From Pseudonocardia sp. (GTDB lineage Bacteria > Actinomycetota > Actinomycetes > Mycobacteriales > Pseudonocardiaceae): DNA of 39,549 nt. The position numbers and the translations under genes were made by a program. A model generated the notes under the pieces. It was not told where the DNA came from and ran no database searches. It saw only the letters and a program-made list of their open reading frames with translations. The stretch is taken from assembly GCF_025965585.1 (NCBI RefSeq), contig NZ_JAOPWR010000272.1:1-39549 (forward strand). The letters run 5' to 3'. This document shows positions 31,381 through 39,549 of this stretch, piece by piece. How positions within the stretch are numbered: position 1 is the stretch's first letter; every line of letters begins with the position of its first letter.

Positions 31381-32928
31381 ATGGAAGCCACTGTCGGTTC
31401 GCCGGTTCTGGCCGTCGAGGGCGTCGAGAAACGGTTCGGTGGTGTCGCCGCCCTGTCCGGAGCGTCGTTCTCCCTGGCGCCGTCGTCGACCCTCGCACTC
31501 GTGGGGGAGAACGGTGCAGGTAAGTCGACGTTGTTGAAGATCCTCTCGGGGGCCCTGCAGGCCGATGCCGGAACGGTGACGTTGCAGGGGGAGGAGGCGC
31601 GCTTCGGGTCGCCCATCGACGCCTCGCGGCGTGGCGTGGCGACCGTGTACCAGGAGCTGAGCCTGTTCCCCGATCTGACCGTCGCCGAGAACCTCGTCAT
31701 CGGTGACTACCCCCGGCGTCGGGGTCTGATCAGCTGGGCGTCGGCGCGGCGAGCCACGGAGGAGCTGCTCGACCGCCTGGGCATGCCGGTACCGGCGGAC
31801 CGGCTCGTGGGCGAGCTCGGGCTCGCGGAGGGCTACCTCGTGGAGATCGCGAAGGCGCTCCGCCACCGCCCGCGGATCCTGATCCTCGACGAGCCCACGG
31901 CCGCGCTGGATCCGCACGACGCGGAGCGGATCTTCACGCTCATGGACTCGCTGCGAGCTGACGGCACCAGCATGATCTTCGTGTCGCACCGGCTCGAGGA
32001 GCTGATGCGCACGTCCCAGCAGTACATGGTGCTCAAGGACGGGCGTACGACCGCCGAGGGCCTGATGCGGGACACGTCGGAGGACGACCTGGTCGCGAAG
32101 ATGCTCGGCGACCAGGCCGGACCGACCGCGACCTCAGGACAGCGCGCCCCCCTGCTCGCCGTGTCGGAACGACCGCAGGCGGCGTCCACCGCCCGGACGG
32201 ACGTGGCGCTCGAGGTGGTGGGCCTGAGGACCGACGTGGTGTCGGATGTGTCCTTCCGCGCGCACCGGGGCGAGATCATCGGTCTCGCCGGGCTGCGTGG
32301 CTCGGGTCAGAGCGAGCTCTGCCGGGCTCTGGTCGGCGCCGACCGGGCCACGGCCGGTCGGATGGCGGTGCTGGGCCGCGAGTACGCGCCCCGCACACCT
32401 CATGACGCATGGGAGCGCGGACTGGGGTTCGTCCCCGCGGAGCGCAAGTCCGAGGGCCTGTTCCTCAACATGACCGTGGCGCAGAACGTGCTGATGTCAC
32501 GGCTGTTGAAGGACGGCACGCGGTGGATCAGCCGGCGCGGGCAGAACACGCTGGCCGCCCGGTTCCGTGCATCGCTGGACATGCGGCTGCCGGGCGGTGA
32601 CCTGGCCACCCCGGTGACCGCGTTGTCGGGCGGCAACCAGCAGAAGGTGGTCCTGGCGCGCTGCCTGGCCGCGGACCTGTCCGTGCTGGTGCTCGACGAA
32701 CCGACCCGAGGCGTCGACGTCGGCGCCAAGCACCAGATCCACGACGTCATCCGGGAGCTCGCCGACGAGGGGCTCAGCGTGATCGTCAGCTCGTCCGAGC
32801 TCAGCGAGCTCCTCCTGCTGTGCAGCCGGGTCATCGTGATGCACCGCGGTGCCATGGCCGGCGAGCTGCAGGGCGCCGAGCTCGAGGAGCACACCATCAT
32901 CCGCCTGGCCTCCGGGGCTGCGGCGTAG
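31381..32928 (+). CDS. Ribose/simple-sugar ABC transporter ATP-binding protein (RbsA/MglA type)
   Basis: 515 residues with two fused ABC domains. Domain 1 has Walker A GENGAGKST and Walker B ILILDEPTAAL. Its signature region reads LGLAEGYLVEIAKAL instead of the usual LSVAQQQLVEIAKAL. Domain 2 has the degenerate Walker A GLRGSGQSE typical of this family, a perfect LSGGNQQKV signature and VLVLDEPTRGVDVGAK. It energises import of a monosaccharide or related solute. The ATG follows GGAGGTGAGC. Gene order is ATPase, permease, binding protein. Confidence 0.9.
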   Translation: MEATVGSPVLAVEGVEKRFGGVAALSGASFSLAPSSTLALVGENGAGKSTLLKILSGALQADAGTVTLQGEEARFGSPIDASRRGVATVYQELSLFPDLTVAENLVIGDYPRRRGLISWASARRATEELLDRLGMPVPADRLVGELGLAEGYLVEIAKALRHRPRILILDEPTAALDPHDAERIFTLMDSLRADGTSMIFVSHRLEELMRTSQQYMVLKDGRTTAEGLMRDTSEDDLVAKMLGDQAGPTATSGQRAPLLAVSERPQAASTARTDVALEVVGLRTDVVSDVSFRAHRGEIIGLAGLRGSGQSELCRALVGADRATAGRMAVLGREYAPRTPHDAWERGLGFVPAERKSEGLFLNMTVAQNVLMSRLLKDGTRWISRRGQNTLAARFRASLDMRLPGGDLATPVTALSGGNQQKVVLARCLAADLSVLVLDEPTRGVDVGAKHQIHDVIRELADEGLSVIVSSSELSELLLLCSRVIVMHRGAMAGELQGAELEEHTIIRLASGAAA

Positions 32929-32960
32929 TGCCGCCCAGCCCGCCTAGGAAGGAAACGTTC

Positions 32961-33995
32961 GTGTCCAACCCGCCCGTCACCCAGGCGACACCACCGACGG
33001 CCACCGCCGAGGCTTCCGCACCGGCGCAGTCGTCACTGTGGTCGCGCCTGACCGGTTCCCGCTACGGCACGGTCGGTGCCGTCCTCGTGATCCTCCTCAT
33101 CATCACCTCGCTGACGGTCCCGAACTTCCTCACCGTCCCCAACCTCCTCAACGTCCTCCAGCAGATGGCGATCGTCGGTGTCGTCGCGGTCGGGATGACG
33201 TTCGTGATCCTCACGGCCGGGATCGATCTGTCGGTCGGGTCGATCCTCGCCCTGACCACCGTCGGGTTCGCGCTCTTCCTGCAGTTCGGCTGGAACGTCT
33301 GGCTCGCGCTCGTCGCCGCCGTGCTCATCGGCGGGGTGACGGGATTGATCAACGGGTTGGGCTACACCGTGTTCAACATCCAGCCGTTCGTGATGACGCT
33401 GGCGACCCTGGCCATCGCGCAGGGCCTGGCCCTGTCGCTGGCCAACGGCGGCGAGATCATCTACAGCCGGTCGTCCGGTCTCCTGAACTTCCTCGGCAAC
33501 GGGGGGATCGGGCAGCTGTCCGGCGAGTTCATCGTCTTCGCCGTGATCGCGGTCCTGGGCTGGATCGCCCTGCGCTACCTGCCGGCAGGCCGTTACGTCT
33601 ACGCGGTGGGCGGCAGTCTGGAGACCGCGCGGCTGTCGGGAATCCGGGTCAAGCGGGTACTCACGGTCGTCTACGTGATCAGCGGATGCTGCGCGGGCCT
33701 CGCCGGAGTGATGACCGCGGCCCGGCTGGGTGTCGGTGAGCCCACCGCAGGCAGCCTCACCAACCTCGATGCCATCGCCGCGGTGGTCATCGGCGGCACC
33801 AGCCTCGCCGGCGGCCGCGGCAGCCTGTGGGGCAGCGTCGTGGGCGCCCTCATCCTCGCTGTGATCGCCAACATCCTGATCCTGATGGGCGTCTCCCCTT
33901 ACCAGTCGGAGATCATCCGCGGCTGCGTGATCATCGCTGCCGTCCTCATCGCCTCGGCGAACCTGGCCAAGGGCCGCCGCCGGGTGGCCGCCTGA
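32961..33995 (+). CDS. Sugar ABC transporter permease (RbsC type)
   Basis: 344 residues. After a 30-residue Ala/Thr/Pro-rich cytoplasmic start come about eight to ten membrane spans. The family landmarks NFLTVPNLLNVLQQMAIVGVVAVGMTFVILTAGIDLSVGS, FNIQPFVMTLATL, YAVGGSLETARLSGI (the EAA-like coupling loop) and VVIGGTSLAGGRG are clear. It forms the translocation channel with the preceding ATPase. The GTG at 32961 is preceded by AGGAAGGAAA, 32 bp after the ATPase stop. Only one permease gene is present, so it presumably forms a homodimer. Confidence 0.92.
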   Translation: MSNPPVTQATPPTATAEASAPAQSSLWSRLTGSRYGTVGAVLVILLIITSLTVPNFLTVPNLLNVLQQMAIVGVVAVGMTFVILTAGIDLSVGSILALTTVGFALFLQFGWNVWLALVAAVLIGGVTGLINGLGYTVFNIQPFVMTLATLAIAQGLALSLANGGEIIYSRSSGLLNFLGNGGIGQLSGEFIVFAVIAVLGWIALRYLPAGRYVYAVGGSLETARLSGIRVKRVLTVVYVISGCCAGLAGVMTAARLGVGEPTAGSLTNLDAIAAVVIGGTSLAGGRGSLWGSVVGALILAVIANILILMGVSPYQSEIIRGCVIIAAVLIASANLAKGRRRVAA

Positions 33996-34127
33996 TCAGC
34001 ACGACCCCGAGACGCACCACCGGTCGGCGACCACCTTCCGGCCCGCACATTCCCTCGTCCACTCCCCGGACGGCCGATCCGTCGTGCCGCCCCCAGCTTC
34101 GGGAACGCTCCCCGAGGAGGAAATGCC

Positions 34128-35189
34128 ATGAAGAACCTACAAAGGTTCGCTCTGTTCTCGGCAGCCGCCATCGCCGTTGTCTCCGCATTGTCGGGCTGCG
34201 CGCTGTCCGCTGGCAGTAGTTCAGGCAGCTCCGGTTCCGGTGGGGCGCAGGCGGCCCCGATCGACTTCGGCCCGTACTGCGGGCAGGACTGCAAGGCTGC
34301 GCTCACGCTGAAGGCCTCCCAGGACTCGATCAACTGCAAGGTCGCCTTCCTCGACGACGCGACGTCGTTCCCGTACGGCGCGGCACAGTTCTCGCTGGCG
34401 AGCCAGGACGCCAAGAAGTACTTCCCGAACATGGATCTGACCGTGCAGAACGGCAACAACGACCCCGCGACCCAGAGCTCCCAGCTCGACACCGTGGTCG
34501 CGCAGGGCACCAAGGTCGTCGTCCTGGACCCCGTCGTCGCGGGCGCCCTCGCCCCGGCCGTCCAGCGGGCGACGGCCCAGGGCGTCAAGGTCATCGCCAT
34601 GGACCGCACCACCACGGCTCCGGTGCTCACCACGATCAAGGCGCCCGACATCCCGCTGGCCACCCGCACCGCCCAGTACATCGCCGACCAGCTGCACGGG
34701 CAGGGCACCGTCGCGATCCTCAGCGGCACCCCGGGCGCCTCGCCCACCATCGACCGGACGAACGGGTTCATGCAGGTCATGCAGAAGTACCCGGGCATCA
34801 AGATCGTGGCTGACGTGAACGGCAACTACGACACCGCCGACGGCAACACCGCGGTCACCAACCTGCTGACGAAGTACCCGAAGGGCTCCCTGAACTTCAT
34901 CTTCTCCGAGGCCGACGCGATGTCGCTCGGCGCGATCAAGGCGATAGCCGCCGCCGACCGCCAGGGCGATGTGAAGCTCGCGGGAATCGACGGCCAGAAC
35001 GAGGGTTTCCAGGCGATCAAGGACGGTACCTACGCCGCCACCACCGTGTACCCGCTCGTGATGCCCATGGGTGTCGTGGCTGCGGCCAAGGCGTGCGCCA
35101 ACGAGAGCATGCCGGCCAGCATTCCGCTGGAGTACCCGCTGGTGACACAGGCCAACGTCGACCAGTACCTGGGCACGACCTACAACTGA
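34128..35189 (+). CDS. Sugar ABC transporter substrate-binding lipoprotein
   Basis: 353 residues. A signal peptide of about 23 residues ends in the lipobox LSGC, so the protein is lipid-anchored outside the membrane; a Ser/Gly linker follows. The body is a type I periplasmic-binding fold: KVAFLDDATSFPYGAAQ, VVVLDPVVAGALAPAVQRATAQGVKVIAMDRT, IFSEADAMSLGAIKAI and KLAGIDGQNEGFQAI. Three Cys near the N-terminus (YCGQDCK, INCKV) and one near the end (KACANE) may form disulfides, which is uncommon in this family. Like ribose/xylose-type binders, it probably recognises a pyranose, furanose or sugar acid. Confidence 0.9.
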   Translation: MKNLQRFALFSAAAIAVVSALSGCALSAGSSSGSSGSGGAQAAPIDFGPYCGQDCKAALTLKASQDSINCKVAFLDDATSFPYGAAQFSLASQDAKKYFPNMDLTVQNGNNDPATQSSQLDTVVAQGTKVVVLDPVVAGALAPAVQRATAQGVKVIAMDRTTTAPVLTTIKAPDIPLATRTAQYIADQLHGQGTVAILSGTPGASPTIDRTNGFMQVMQKYPGIKIVADVNGNYDTADGNTAVTNLLTKYPKGSLNFIFSEADAMSLGAIKAIAAADRQGDVKLAGIDGQNEGFQAIKDGTYAATTVYPLVMPMGVVAAAKACANESMPASIPLEYPLVTQANVDQYLGTTYN

Positions 35190-35244
35190 GCCGATCCTCG
35201 ACGACGCCAGGTTCCCGCCGTACCGAATCGAAGGAGTATCCGCA

Positions 35245-36075
35245 GTGGCACTGAAGTTGTCGTTCAACACCTGGGCGTATTCCAGCTATCCTTCCTGGCT
35301 GCCCGCCTACACCCTGGAAGAGACCATCAAGCGGTTGGCGCGCATCGGCTACGACGGCATCGAGATCGGCGCCGCAAGCCCGCACGCCTACCCGGACTTC
35401 CTGTCGGAGAGCCGCCGGAAAGAGATCAAGAACGTGCTCGACGGGGAGGGTATCGCGCTGTCCAGCATGTTGCCCGCACCGAGCGGAGGCCCCTGCAACA
35501 ACGCCTGCTCGCCGTATCCCGAAGAGCGCCGGTACACCGTCGACAACTACAAGAAGATCGTCGACCTGACCGCGGAATGGGGCGGCAAGACGGTCCTCTA
35601 CATTCCGGGCTGGACCCTCTTCGGTACCGAGCGCAGAGAAGGGTGGGCGTGGAGCGCCGAAGCCCTGTCGGAGATCGCAGGTCACGCCGCGCAGTACGAC
35701 ATCACCCTGGCCATCGAACCGACCTCCTACGACAGCAACCTGGTCGACACCGGTGACCACGCCATCGAGCTGATGAACGAGGTCGGGCTGCCGAACGTCA
35801 AGCTGATGTTCGACACCTTCCACGTGTTGTACCGCCGCGAGGTGATGACCGACTACGTGTACCAGATGGGTGCAGATCTGGCCCACATCCACATCTCCGA
35901 GGAGAATCGGATGCCGCCGGGTCACGGGCGCGGCGACTTCGAGAGCGTCATGACCGCCCTGAAGGAGATCGACTTCACCGGTTACGTGACCCTGGAGATC
36001 GGATTCGACCACCGGGGCGCCGAGCCCGACTGGTTCGCCAAGGAGGCGTTCACATGGCTGAAGGAGAGGGCCTGA
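35245..36075 (+). CDS. TIM-barrel sugar epimerase/isomerase (AP endonuclease 2 family)
   Basis: 276 residues from a GTG with GAAGGAG upstream. The xylose-isomerase-like barrel is visible in LSFNTWAYSSYPSWLPAYTLEETIKRLARIGYDGIEIG. The four metal ligands of 3-epimerases can be placed: Glu in LAIEPTSYD, Asp in LMFDTFH, His in AHIHISEENR and Glu in VTLEIGF. Family members interconvert ketoses at C3 or isomerise sugar acids. It shares the operon with the transporter and overlaps the cupin start (TGATG), so it likely performs an early step on the imported sugar. Exact substrate unknown. Confidence 0.85.
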   Translation: MALKLSFNTWAYSSYPSWLPAYTLEETIKRLARIGYDGIEIGAASPHAYPDFLSESRRKEIKNVLDGEGIALSSMLPAPSGGPCNNACSPYPEERRYTVDNYKKIVDLTAEWGGKTVLYIPGWTLFGTERREGWAWSAEALSEIAGHAAQYDITLAIEPTSYDSNLVDTGDHAIELMNEVGLPNVKLMFDTFHVLYRREVMTDYVYQMGADLAHIHISEENRMPPGHGRGDFESVMTALKEIDFTGYVTLEIGFDHRGAEPDWFAKEAFTWLKERA

Positions 36076-36521
36076 TGACAATGGCTGGACAGGAACGCTA
36101 CCCCGACTGGTCCGATGTCGAGACGCTGGTCTTCGACTGGGGATACATGAAGTGGCTGACCACGAGAAAGACCCACGGCATCGCCATTCCCGCGATCGGT
36201 ATGGTCACGATGCTGCCGGGCCAGGGCCACGCCCGCCACAACCACCCGGCATCGGCGGAGCTGCTCTATGTCGTGTCGGGCACCGGTGAGCAGATGGTCG
36301 AGCTCGACGACGGCACGCCGGACGTCCGCCAGGTGTCGACGGGCGATGTGATCCACGTTCCGCAGGCGGTGTTCCACTCCACCCTGAACACGGGATGGGC
36401 ACCGATGCAGGTGCTCGCGATGTACAGCCCTGCCGGCGCGGAGGAGGACCTGCTCACCCAGCCCGACCTGATGACGTTGACGGCCGGCGAACTGCCGACG
36501 TTCCGCCCCGAGCGGAGCTGA
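36075..36521 (+). CDS. Cupin domain protein
   Basis: 148 residues from the ATG that overlaps the epimerase stop (TGATG), with AAGGAGAGGG upstream. Motif 1 reads PGQGHARHNHPASAELLYVVSGTGEQMVELDD and motif 2 reads GDVIHVPQAVFHSTLNTG, giving a His/His/Glu/His metal site. Small cupins in sugar operons act as isomerases, lyases or mutarotase-like helpers. Here it probably handles an intermediate between epimerase and the Tm-1-like pair. Confidence 0.8.
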   Translation: MTMAGQERYPDWSDVETLVFDWGYMKWLTTRKTHGIAIPAIGMVTMLPGQGHARHNHPASAELLYVVSGTGEQMVELDDGTPDVRQVSTGDVIHVPQAVFHSTLNTGWAPMQVLAMYSPAGAEEDLLTQPDLMTLTAGELPTFRPERS

Positions 36522-36565
36522 CAGCACATGGTGCGACCCGCCCGACCTCGGCCCGCGGACCCGTC

Positions 36566-37834
36566 ATGACGACGGTGGCGCTGCTCGGAACGCTGGACAC
36601 CAAGCGCGAGGAGTACTTGTTCCTCCTCGCGCTGGTGCAGCGCCACCGGTGCGAGGCAGTTGTTCTCGATGCGGGTCTCTACAGCAATGCCGAGGACGAC
36701 GTGCGCGGCGCCGGAGCCCGGTACGTGGGTCCCGACGCGCTGGCCGAGGCCGGAGGCAGCTCTCGATCGGTCCTGCGCGACGGGGCTGATCGGGGCGAGG
36801 CCCTGCGGGTCATGGCGGCGGGCGCCGGCGTCGTGCTGGCCGATCTCGTCCGTGACGGGTCCGTCGACGGCGTGCTCGCCGCCGGCGGATCCGGGGCCAC
36901 ATCCCTTGCGGCGGCGGTGTTCCGGAAGCTGCCATTCGGGCTGCCGAAGGTGCTCGTCTCGACGCTCGCCGCGGTGGACATCGGTCGTTACGTCAACGGC
37001 CTCGACTGTGCCGTGATCAACCCCGTGGCCGACGTGGCGGGCGTCAACCGGCTGACCGGGCCGGTGCTCACCAACGCGGCCGCGGCCGCGTGCGGAATGG
37101 CCCGCACCCACCGTGCCGATCCCTACCCCGTCGCGTCGGGGGCGCCGTTGGTCTGCGCCACCATGTTCGGCGTCACGACGCCCTGCGTGAGTGCGGCTCG
37201 CGCGGTACTGCGTGACGCCGGTTGCGAGGTGGTTGTCTTCCACGCCAACGGCAGCGGCGGGCGGGCCATGGAACAGCTGATCGCCTCCGACATGTTCGTG
37301 GCCGCCCTCGACGTCACGACGACCGAGCTGGCCGACGAGATCGTCGGCGGGGACCTACCCGCCGGACCCGACCGGTTCACCGTGGCCGGCCGTCACGGAA
37401 TTCCTCAGGTCGTGTCACTCGGTGCCCTGGACGTGGTCAACTTCGGCCGCTTCGACGACGTCCCGTCCCGTTTCCGGCACCGCACCCTCGTGCGGCACAA
37501 CGCCGACGTGACGCTCATGCGCACCGACGCCGAGGAGGCTGGACGGATCGGCGCCGAGCTCGGGAGACGGCTCTCCACGGCCACCGCGCCGGTGGCCGTG
37601 GCGGTGCCGTCGGGCGGCTTCTCCTCCCTGTCCGTGCCGAGGGGACCGTTCCACGATCCGGAGGCGGACGCGGAGCTCGTCTCCGCGCTGACCGCTGCCC
37701 TTGCCTCCGCGCAGGCGAAGAACGTCGAGGTCATCGAGCTCGACGGCTCCATCAACGACGAACCGGTCGCCAGAGCGATGGCCGAGAAGCTTCTCGAACT
37801 CTGCACGACCTCACCGAAATCCCTCATCCGATAA
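36566..37834 (+). CDS. Tm-1-like ATP-binding / UPF0261 family protein
   Basis: 422 residues from an ATG at 36566, giving the family N-terminus MTTVALLGTLDTKREEYLFL. Later landmarks are GVLAAGGSGATSLAAAVFRKLPFGLPKVLVSTLA, YVNGLDCAVINPVADVAGVNRL, CATMFGVTTPCV, VVFHANGSGGRAMEQLI and VPSGGFSSLSVPRGPFHDPEAD. The family is homologous to the N-terminal half of the tomato Tm-1 tobamovirus-resistance protein, which binds ATP. Bacterial members occur beside the next gene's family, but their reaction is not established to my knowledge. A metabolic role in the sugar operon is likely. Confidence 0.9.
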   Translation: MTTVALLGTLDTKREEYLFLLALVQRHRCEAVVLDAGLYSNAEDDVRGAGARYVGPDALAEAGGSSRSVLRDGADRGEALRVMAAGAGVVLADLVRDGSVDGVLAAGGSGATSLAAAVFRKLPFGLPKVLVSTLAAVDIGRYVNGLDCAVINPVADVAGVNRLTGPVLTNAAAAACGMARTHRADPYPVASGAPLVCATMFGVTTPCVSAARAVLRDAGCEVVVFHANGSGGRAMEQLIASDMFVAALDVTTTELADEIVGGDLPAGPDRFTVAGRHGIPQVVSLGALDVVNFGRFDDVPSRFRHRTLVRHNADVTLMRTDAEEAGRIGAELGRRLSTATAPVAVAVPSGGFSSLSVPRGPFHDPEADAELVSALTAALASAQAKNVEVIELDGSINDEPVARAMAEKLLELCTTSPKSLIR

Positions 37835-37846
37835 GGACCCATCTTC

Positions 37847-38677
37847 ATGCAGCGCAGTGAGATCCTCCGTCGCCTCCGAGCAGAGATCGCCGCCGGGCGT
37901 GCGGTCGTCGGCGCCGGTGCCGGTACGGGGCTGTCGGCCAAGTGTGCCGAGGCCGGCGGCGCCGACATCATCATCATCTACAACTCGGGCCGCTACCGGA
38001 TGGCCGGGCGCGGCTCGGCGGCGGGCATGCTGGCGTACGGCGACGCCAACCAGATCGTGGTGGACATGGCTGCCGAGGTCCTGCCCGTCGTCAAGGACGT
38101 CCCGGTGCTCGCCGGCGTCAACGGCACCGACCCGTTCCGGATCATGAAGCGGTTCCTGCGTGAGATCGCCGATCTGGGCTTCTCCGGTGTTCAGAACTTC
38201 CCCACCGTCGGCCTGTTCGAGGGCCGTTTCCGGCAGAACCTCGAGGAGACGGGCATGGGCTACGACCGTGAGGTCGAGATGGTGGCCACCGCCCGCGAGA
38301 TGGATCTGTTCACCTCTCCATACGTGTTCACCGCCGAGGAGTCCGACGCGATGACGCGCGCAGGCGCGGACATGATCGTCGCCCACCTCGGCACGACCAA
38401 CCAGGGACTCATCGGCGCTCAGAGCGTCGTGCCCATGGAGGAGGCCGTGCAGATGGTGCGCGAGATGTACGACGCGGCGGTGGCCGCCAACCCGGACGTC
38501 ATCGTGATCTGCCACGGCGGTCCCGTCCACGGCCCCGACGAGGCCGCCCACATCATGAAGGAGGTTCCCGGCGTCGCCGGGTTCTACGGCGCCTCGAGCG
38601 TGGAGAGGCTGCCCACCGAGCGCGCGATCACCGCGCAGGTCGAGTCGTTCAAGGCGATGGCTGTCCCCGGCCACTGA
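37847..38677 (+). CDS. Phosphoenolpyruvate hydrolase family TIM-barrel protein (Tm-1 C-terminal half homologue)
   Basis: 276 residues. Markers are [90 protein letters not shown] and [16 protein letters not shown]. This is the PEP-mutase-like barrel family, often misannotated as a signal-transduction protein. It starts 12 nt after the Tm-1-like stop with ATAAGGA overlapping that stop, so the two are made together and may form a complex equivalent to the fused Tm-1 protein. C-C bond cleavage or formation on a keto acid is a plausible chemistry, but unproven. Confidence 0.88.
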   Translation: MQRSEILRRLRAEIAAGRAVVGAGAGTGLSAKCAEAGGADIIIIYNSGRYRMAGRGSAAGMLAYGDANQIVVDMAAEVLPVVKDVPVLAGVNGTDPFRIMKRFLREIADLGFSGVQNFPTVGLFEGRFRQNLEETGMGYDREVEMVATAREMDLFTSPYVFTAEESDAMTRAGADMIVAHLGTTNQGLIGAQSVVPMEEAVQMVREMYDAAVAANPDVIVICHGGPVHGPDEAAHIMKEVPGVAGFYGASSVERLPTERAITAQVESFKAMAVPGH

Positions 38678-38731
38678 CGGCAGGCCACCAGGCAACAGCC
38701 GAGAGCACGGAAAGAGAGAAGGGCTCCAGAG

Positions 38732-39547
38732 ATGGGTCTGCTCGAGAACAAGGTCGTCTTCATCACCGGTGGTGGCCGCGGTCAGGGCCGCAGCCACGCC
38801 ATCAGGTGTGCGAAGGAGGGCGCCGACATCGCCCTCGTCGACATCGGCACGGCCGGCAAGGTCGAGGCCCCGGCCTACATCACCGCGACGAGCGAGGACC
38901 TCGCCGAGACCAAGGCACTGGTCGAGGCCGAGGACCGGCGGGCCGTGACGTTCGAGGCGGACGTCCGGGACTACGACTCGCTGGTCGCCGCGGCCGACGC
39001 CACCGTCGCCGAGCTCGGCGGGATCGACTGCGTCGTCGCCAACGCCGGCATCTCCGACACCTTCCTGCCGATCTGGGACCTGCCGATCGAGAACTGGCAG
39101 ACGATGATCGACATCAACCTGAACGGTGTCTTCTACACCTGCAAGGCCACCGTGCCGCATGTGCGCGCCCGCGGCGAGGGCGGCGCGTACGTGCTGGTCA
39201 GCTCCGTCGCGGCCATCAAGTCCTACGGCTGGCTCAGCCACTACTCGGCCGCCAAGTTCGGTGTCCGCGGCCTGGCGATCGCCATGGCGAAGGAGCTCGG
39301 GCCCGAGTACATCCGCTGCAACAGCCTCCATCCGGGCGCCATCAACACCGACATGACCGACGCGATGTCGTATCTCTCGGGAACGCCCAAGGAGACCCTC
39401 CTGCAGCAGTTCCGCGATGCCCAGCTGCTCGGCCGCAACATCGAGGTCCGCGACTCGAGTGCGGCCGTGGCATGGCTGCTCTCCGATGAGGCACGCTTCG
39501 TCACCGGGCACGAGCTGATCGTCGACGCGGGCGAGAGCAAGAAGTAG
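38732..39547 (+). CDS. Mycofactocin-coupled SDR family oxidoreductase
   Basis: 271 residues, complete to the TAG at 39545. The cofactor motif TGGGRGQGRSHAIRCAKEGADIALVDI and the long insertion after it (AGKVEAPAYITATSEDLAETKALVEAEDRRAVTFEADVRD) characterise the actinobacterial SDR subfamily that holds NAD tightly and passes electrons to mycofactocin. NAG (VANAGIS), Tyr171 and Lys175 (HYSAAK) and NSLHPGAINTDMT are present. It probably oxidises an alcohol or polyol of the pathway and would need mycofactocin as electron acceptor. The last visible gene of the operon; more may follow outside the window. Confidence 0.88.
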   Translation: MGLLENKVVFITGGGRGQGRSHAIRCAKEGADIALVDIGTAGKVEAPAYITATSEDLAETKALVEAEDRRAVTFEADVRDYDSLVAAADATVAELGGIDCVVANAGISDTFLPIWDLPIENWQTMIDINLNGVFYTCKATVPHVRARGEGGAYVLVSSVAAIKSYGWLSHYSAAKFGVRGLAIAMAKELGPEYIRCNSLHPGAINTDMTDAMSYLSGTPKETLLQQFRDAQLLGRNIEVRDSSAAVAWLLSDEARFVTGHELIVDAGESKK

Positions 39548-39549
39548 CC

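Noticed and set aside
37811..39511. 566-residue open frame on the minus strand
   Set aside because: It covers both the PEP-hydrolase-family gene and the SDR gene in antisense, with no recognisable domain.
1..39549. tRNA, rRNA, CRISPR arrays, attachment sites or replication origin
   Set aside because: Looked for cloverleaf-like conserved loops, regularly spaced repeats and DnaA-box clusters by eye and found none. A tRNAscan or CRISPR search would be decisive.

Overview
The window is a high-GC, densely packed chromosomal segment from an actinobacterium. The pointers are GTG/TTG starts with strong Shine-Dalgarno sites, many 1-4 nt stop/start overlaps, F420-linked enzymes (a glucose-6-phosphate dehydrogenase of the FGD type and an F420:NADPH-reductase-like protein) and a mycofactocin-type SDR. 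A Pseudonocardia-like member of the Pseudonocardiales is my best guess, but only from general appearance. I see no tRNA, rRNA, CRISPR array or intact mobile element.

Region 1 (1-5.1 kb) is accessory and partly decayed. On the minus strand a 27-residue start of a bacterial-microcompartment shell protein runs directly into the C-terminal tail of an MFS exporter. Two SDR genes flank a TetR gene. The TetR gene and the second SDR diverge across a 217 bp gap holding three related operator-like repeats. A SnoaL-like protein, an F420-reductase-like protein and a small monooxygenase-like gene broken by frameshifts follow.

Region 2 (5.1-21.9 kb) is the most interesting part. A LacI regulator lies inside an operon (cupin, split-barrel flavin/F420 protein, glutamine-amidotransferase-like protein, LacI, ribokinase). 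A 14-bp operator, TAGAATCGTTTCTA, recurs across the region: identical copies at 7531 and (opposite strand) 14399, one-mismatch at 5659, and looser copies at 10372, 14614 and 14766. These sites sit before an Amt-like membrane protein that lacks both pore histidines, before an aldehyde dehydrogenase, between a divergent CoA-transferase and the cupin operon, and around the promoter of a nicotinamide phosphoribosyltransferase. That gene leads into a HAD phosphatase, a PRPP synthetase, FGD, a second aldehyde dehydrogenase and a glutaryl-CoA dehydrogenase. Ribokinase, PRPP synthetase and NAMPT would together turn ribose plus nicotinamide into NMN. The CoA-transferase, aldehyde dehydrogenases and glutaryl-CoA dehydrogenase look like a C5 dicarboxylate route. 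One regulator appears to tie catabolism to NAD and F420H2 supply.

Region 3 (22-30.1 kb) has a small conserved protein, an alpha/beta hydrolase, a diiron ferritin-like oxygenase/desaturase, a TetR regulator, two tandem acyl-CoA ligases, a MaoC-like hydratase and an enoyl-CoA hydratase/isomerase. It looks like activation and beta-oxidation of an unknown acid.

Region 4 (30.2-39.5 kb) is a carbohydrate locus: a DeoR repressor divergent from a ribose-type ABC transporter (ATPase, permease, lipoprotein), a TIM-barrel sugar epimerase, a cupin, a Tm-1-like/UPF0261 protein, a 'phosphoenolpyruvate hydrolase family' TIM barrel and a mycofactocin-type SDR. The two Tm-1-related proteins correspond to the two halves of the tomato Tm-1 protein. 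Their reaction is unassigned, so this operon is a candidate for an undescribed sugar-acid pathway.
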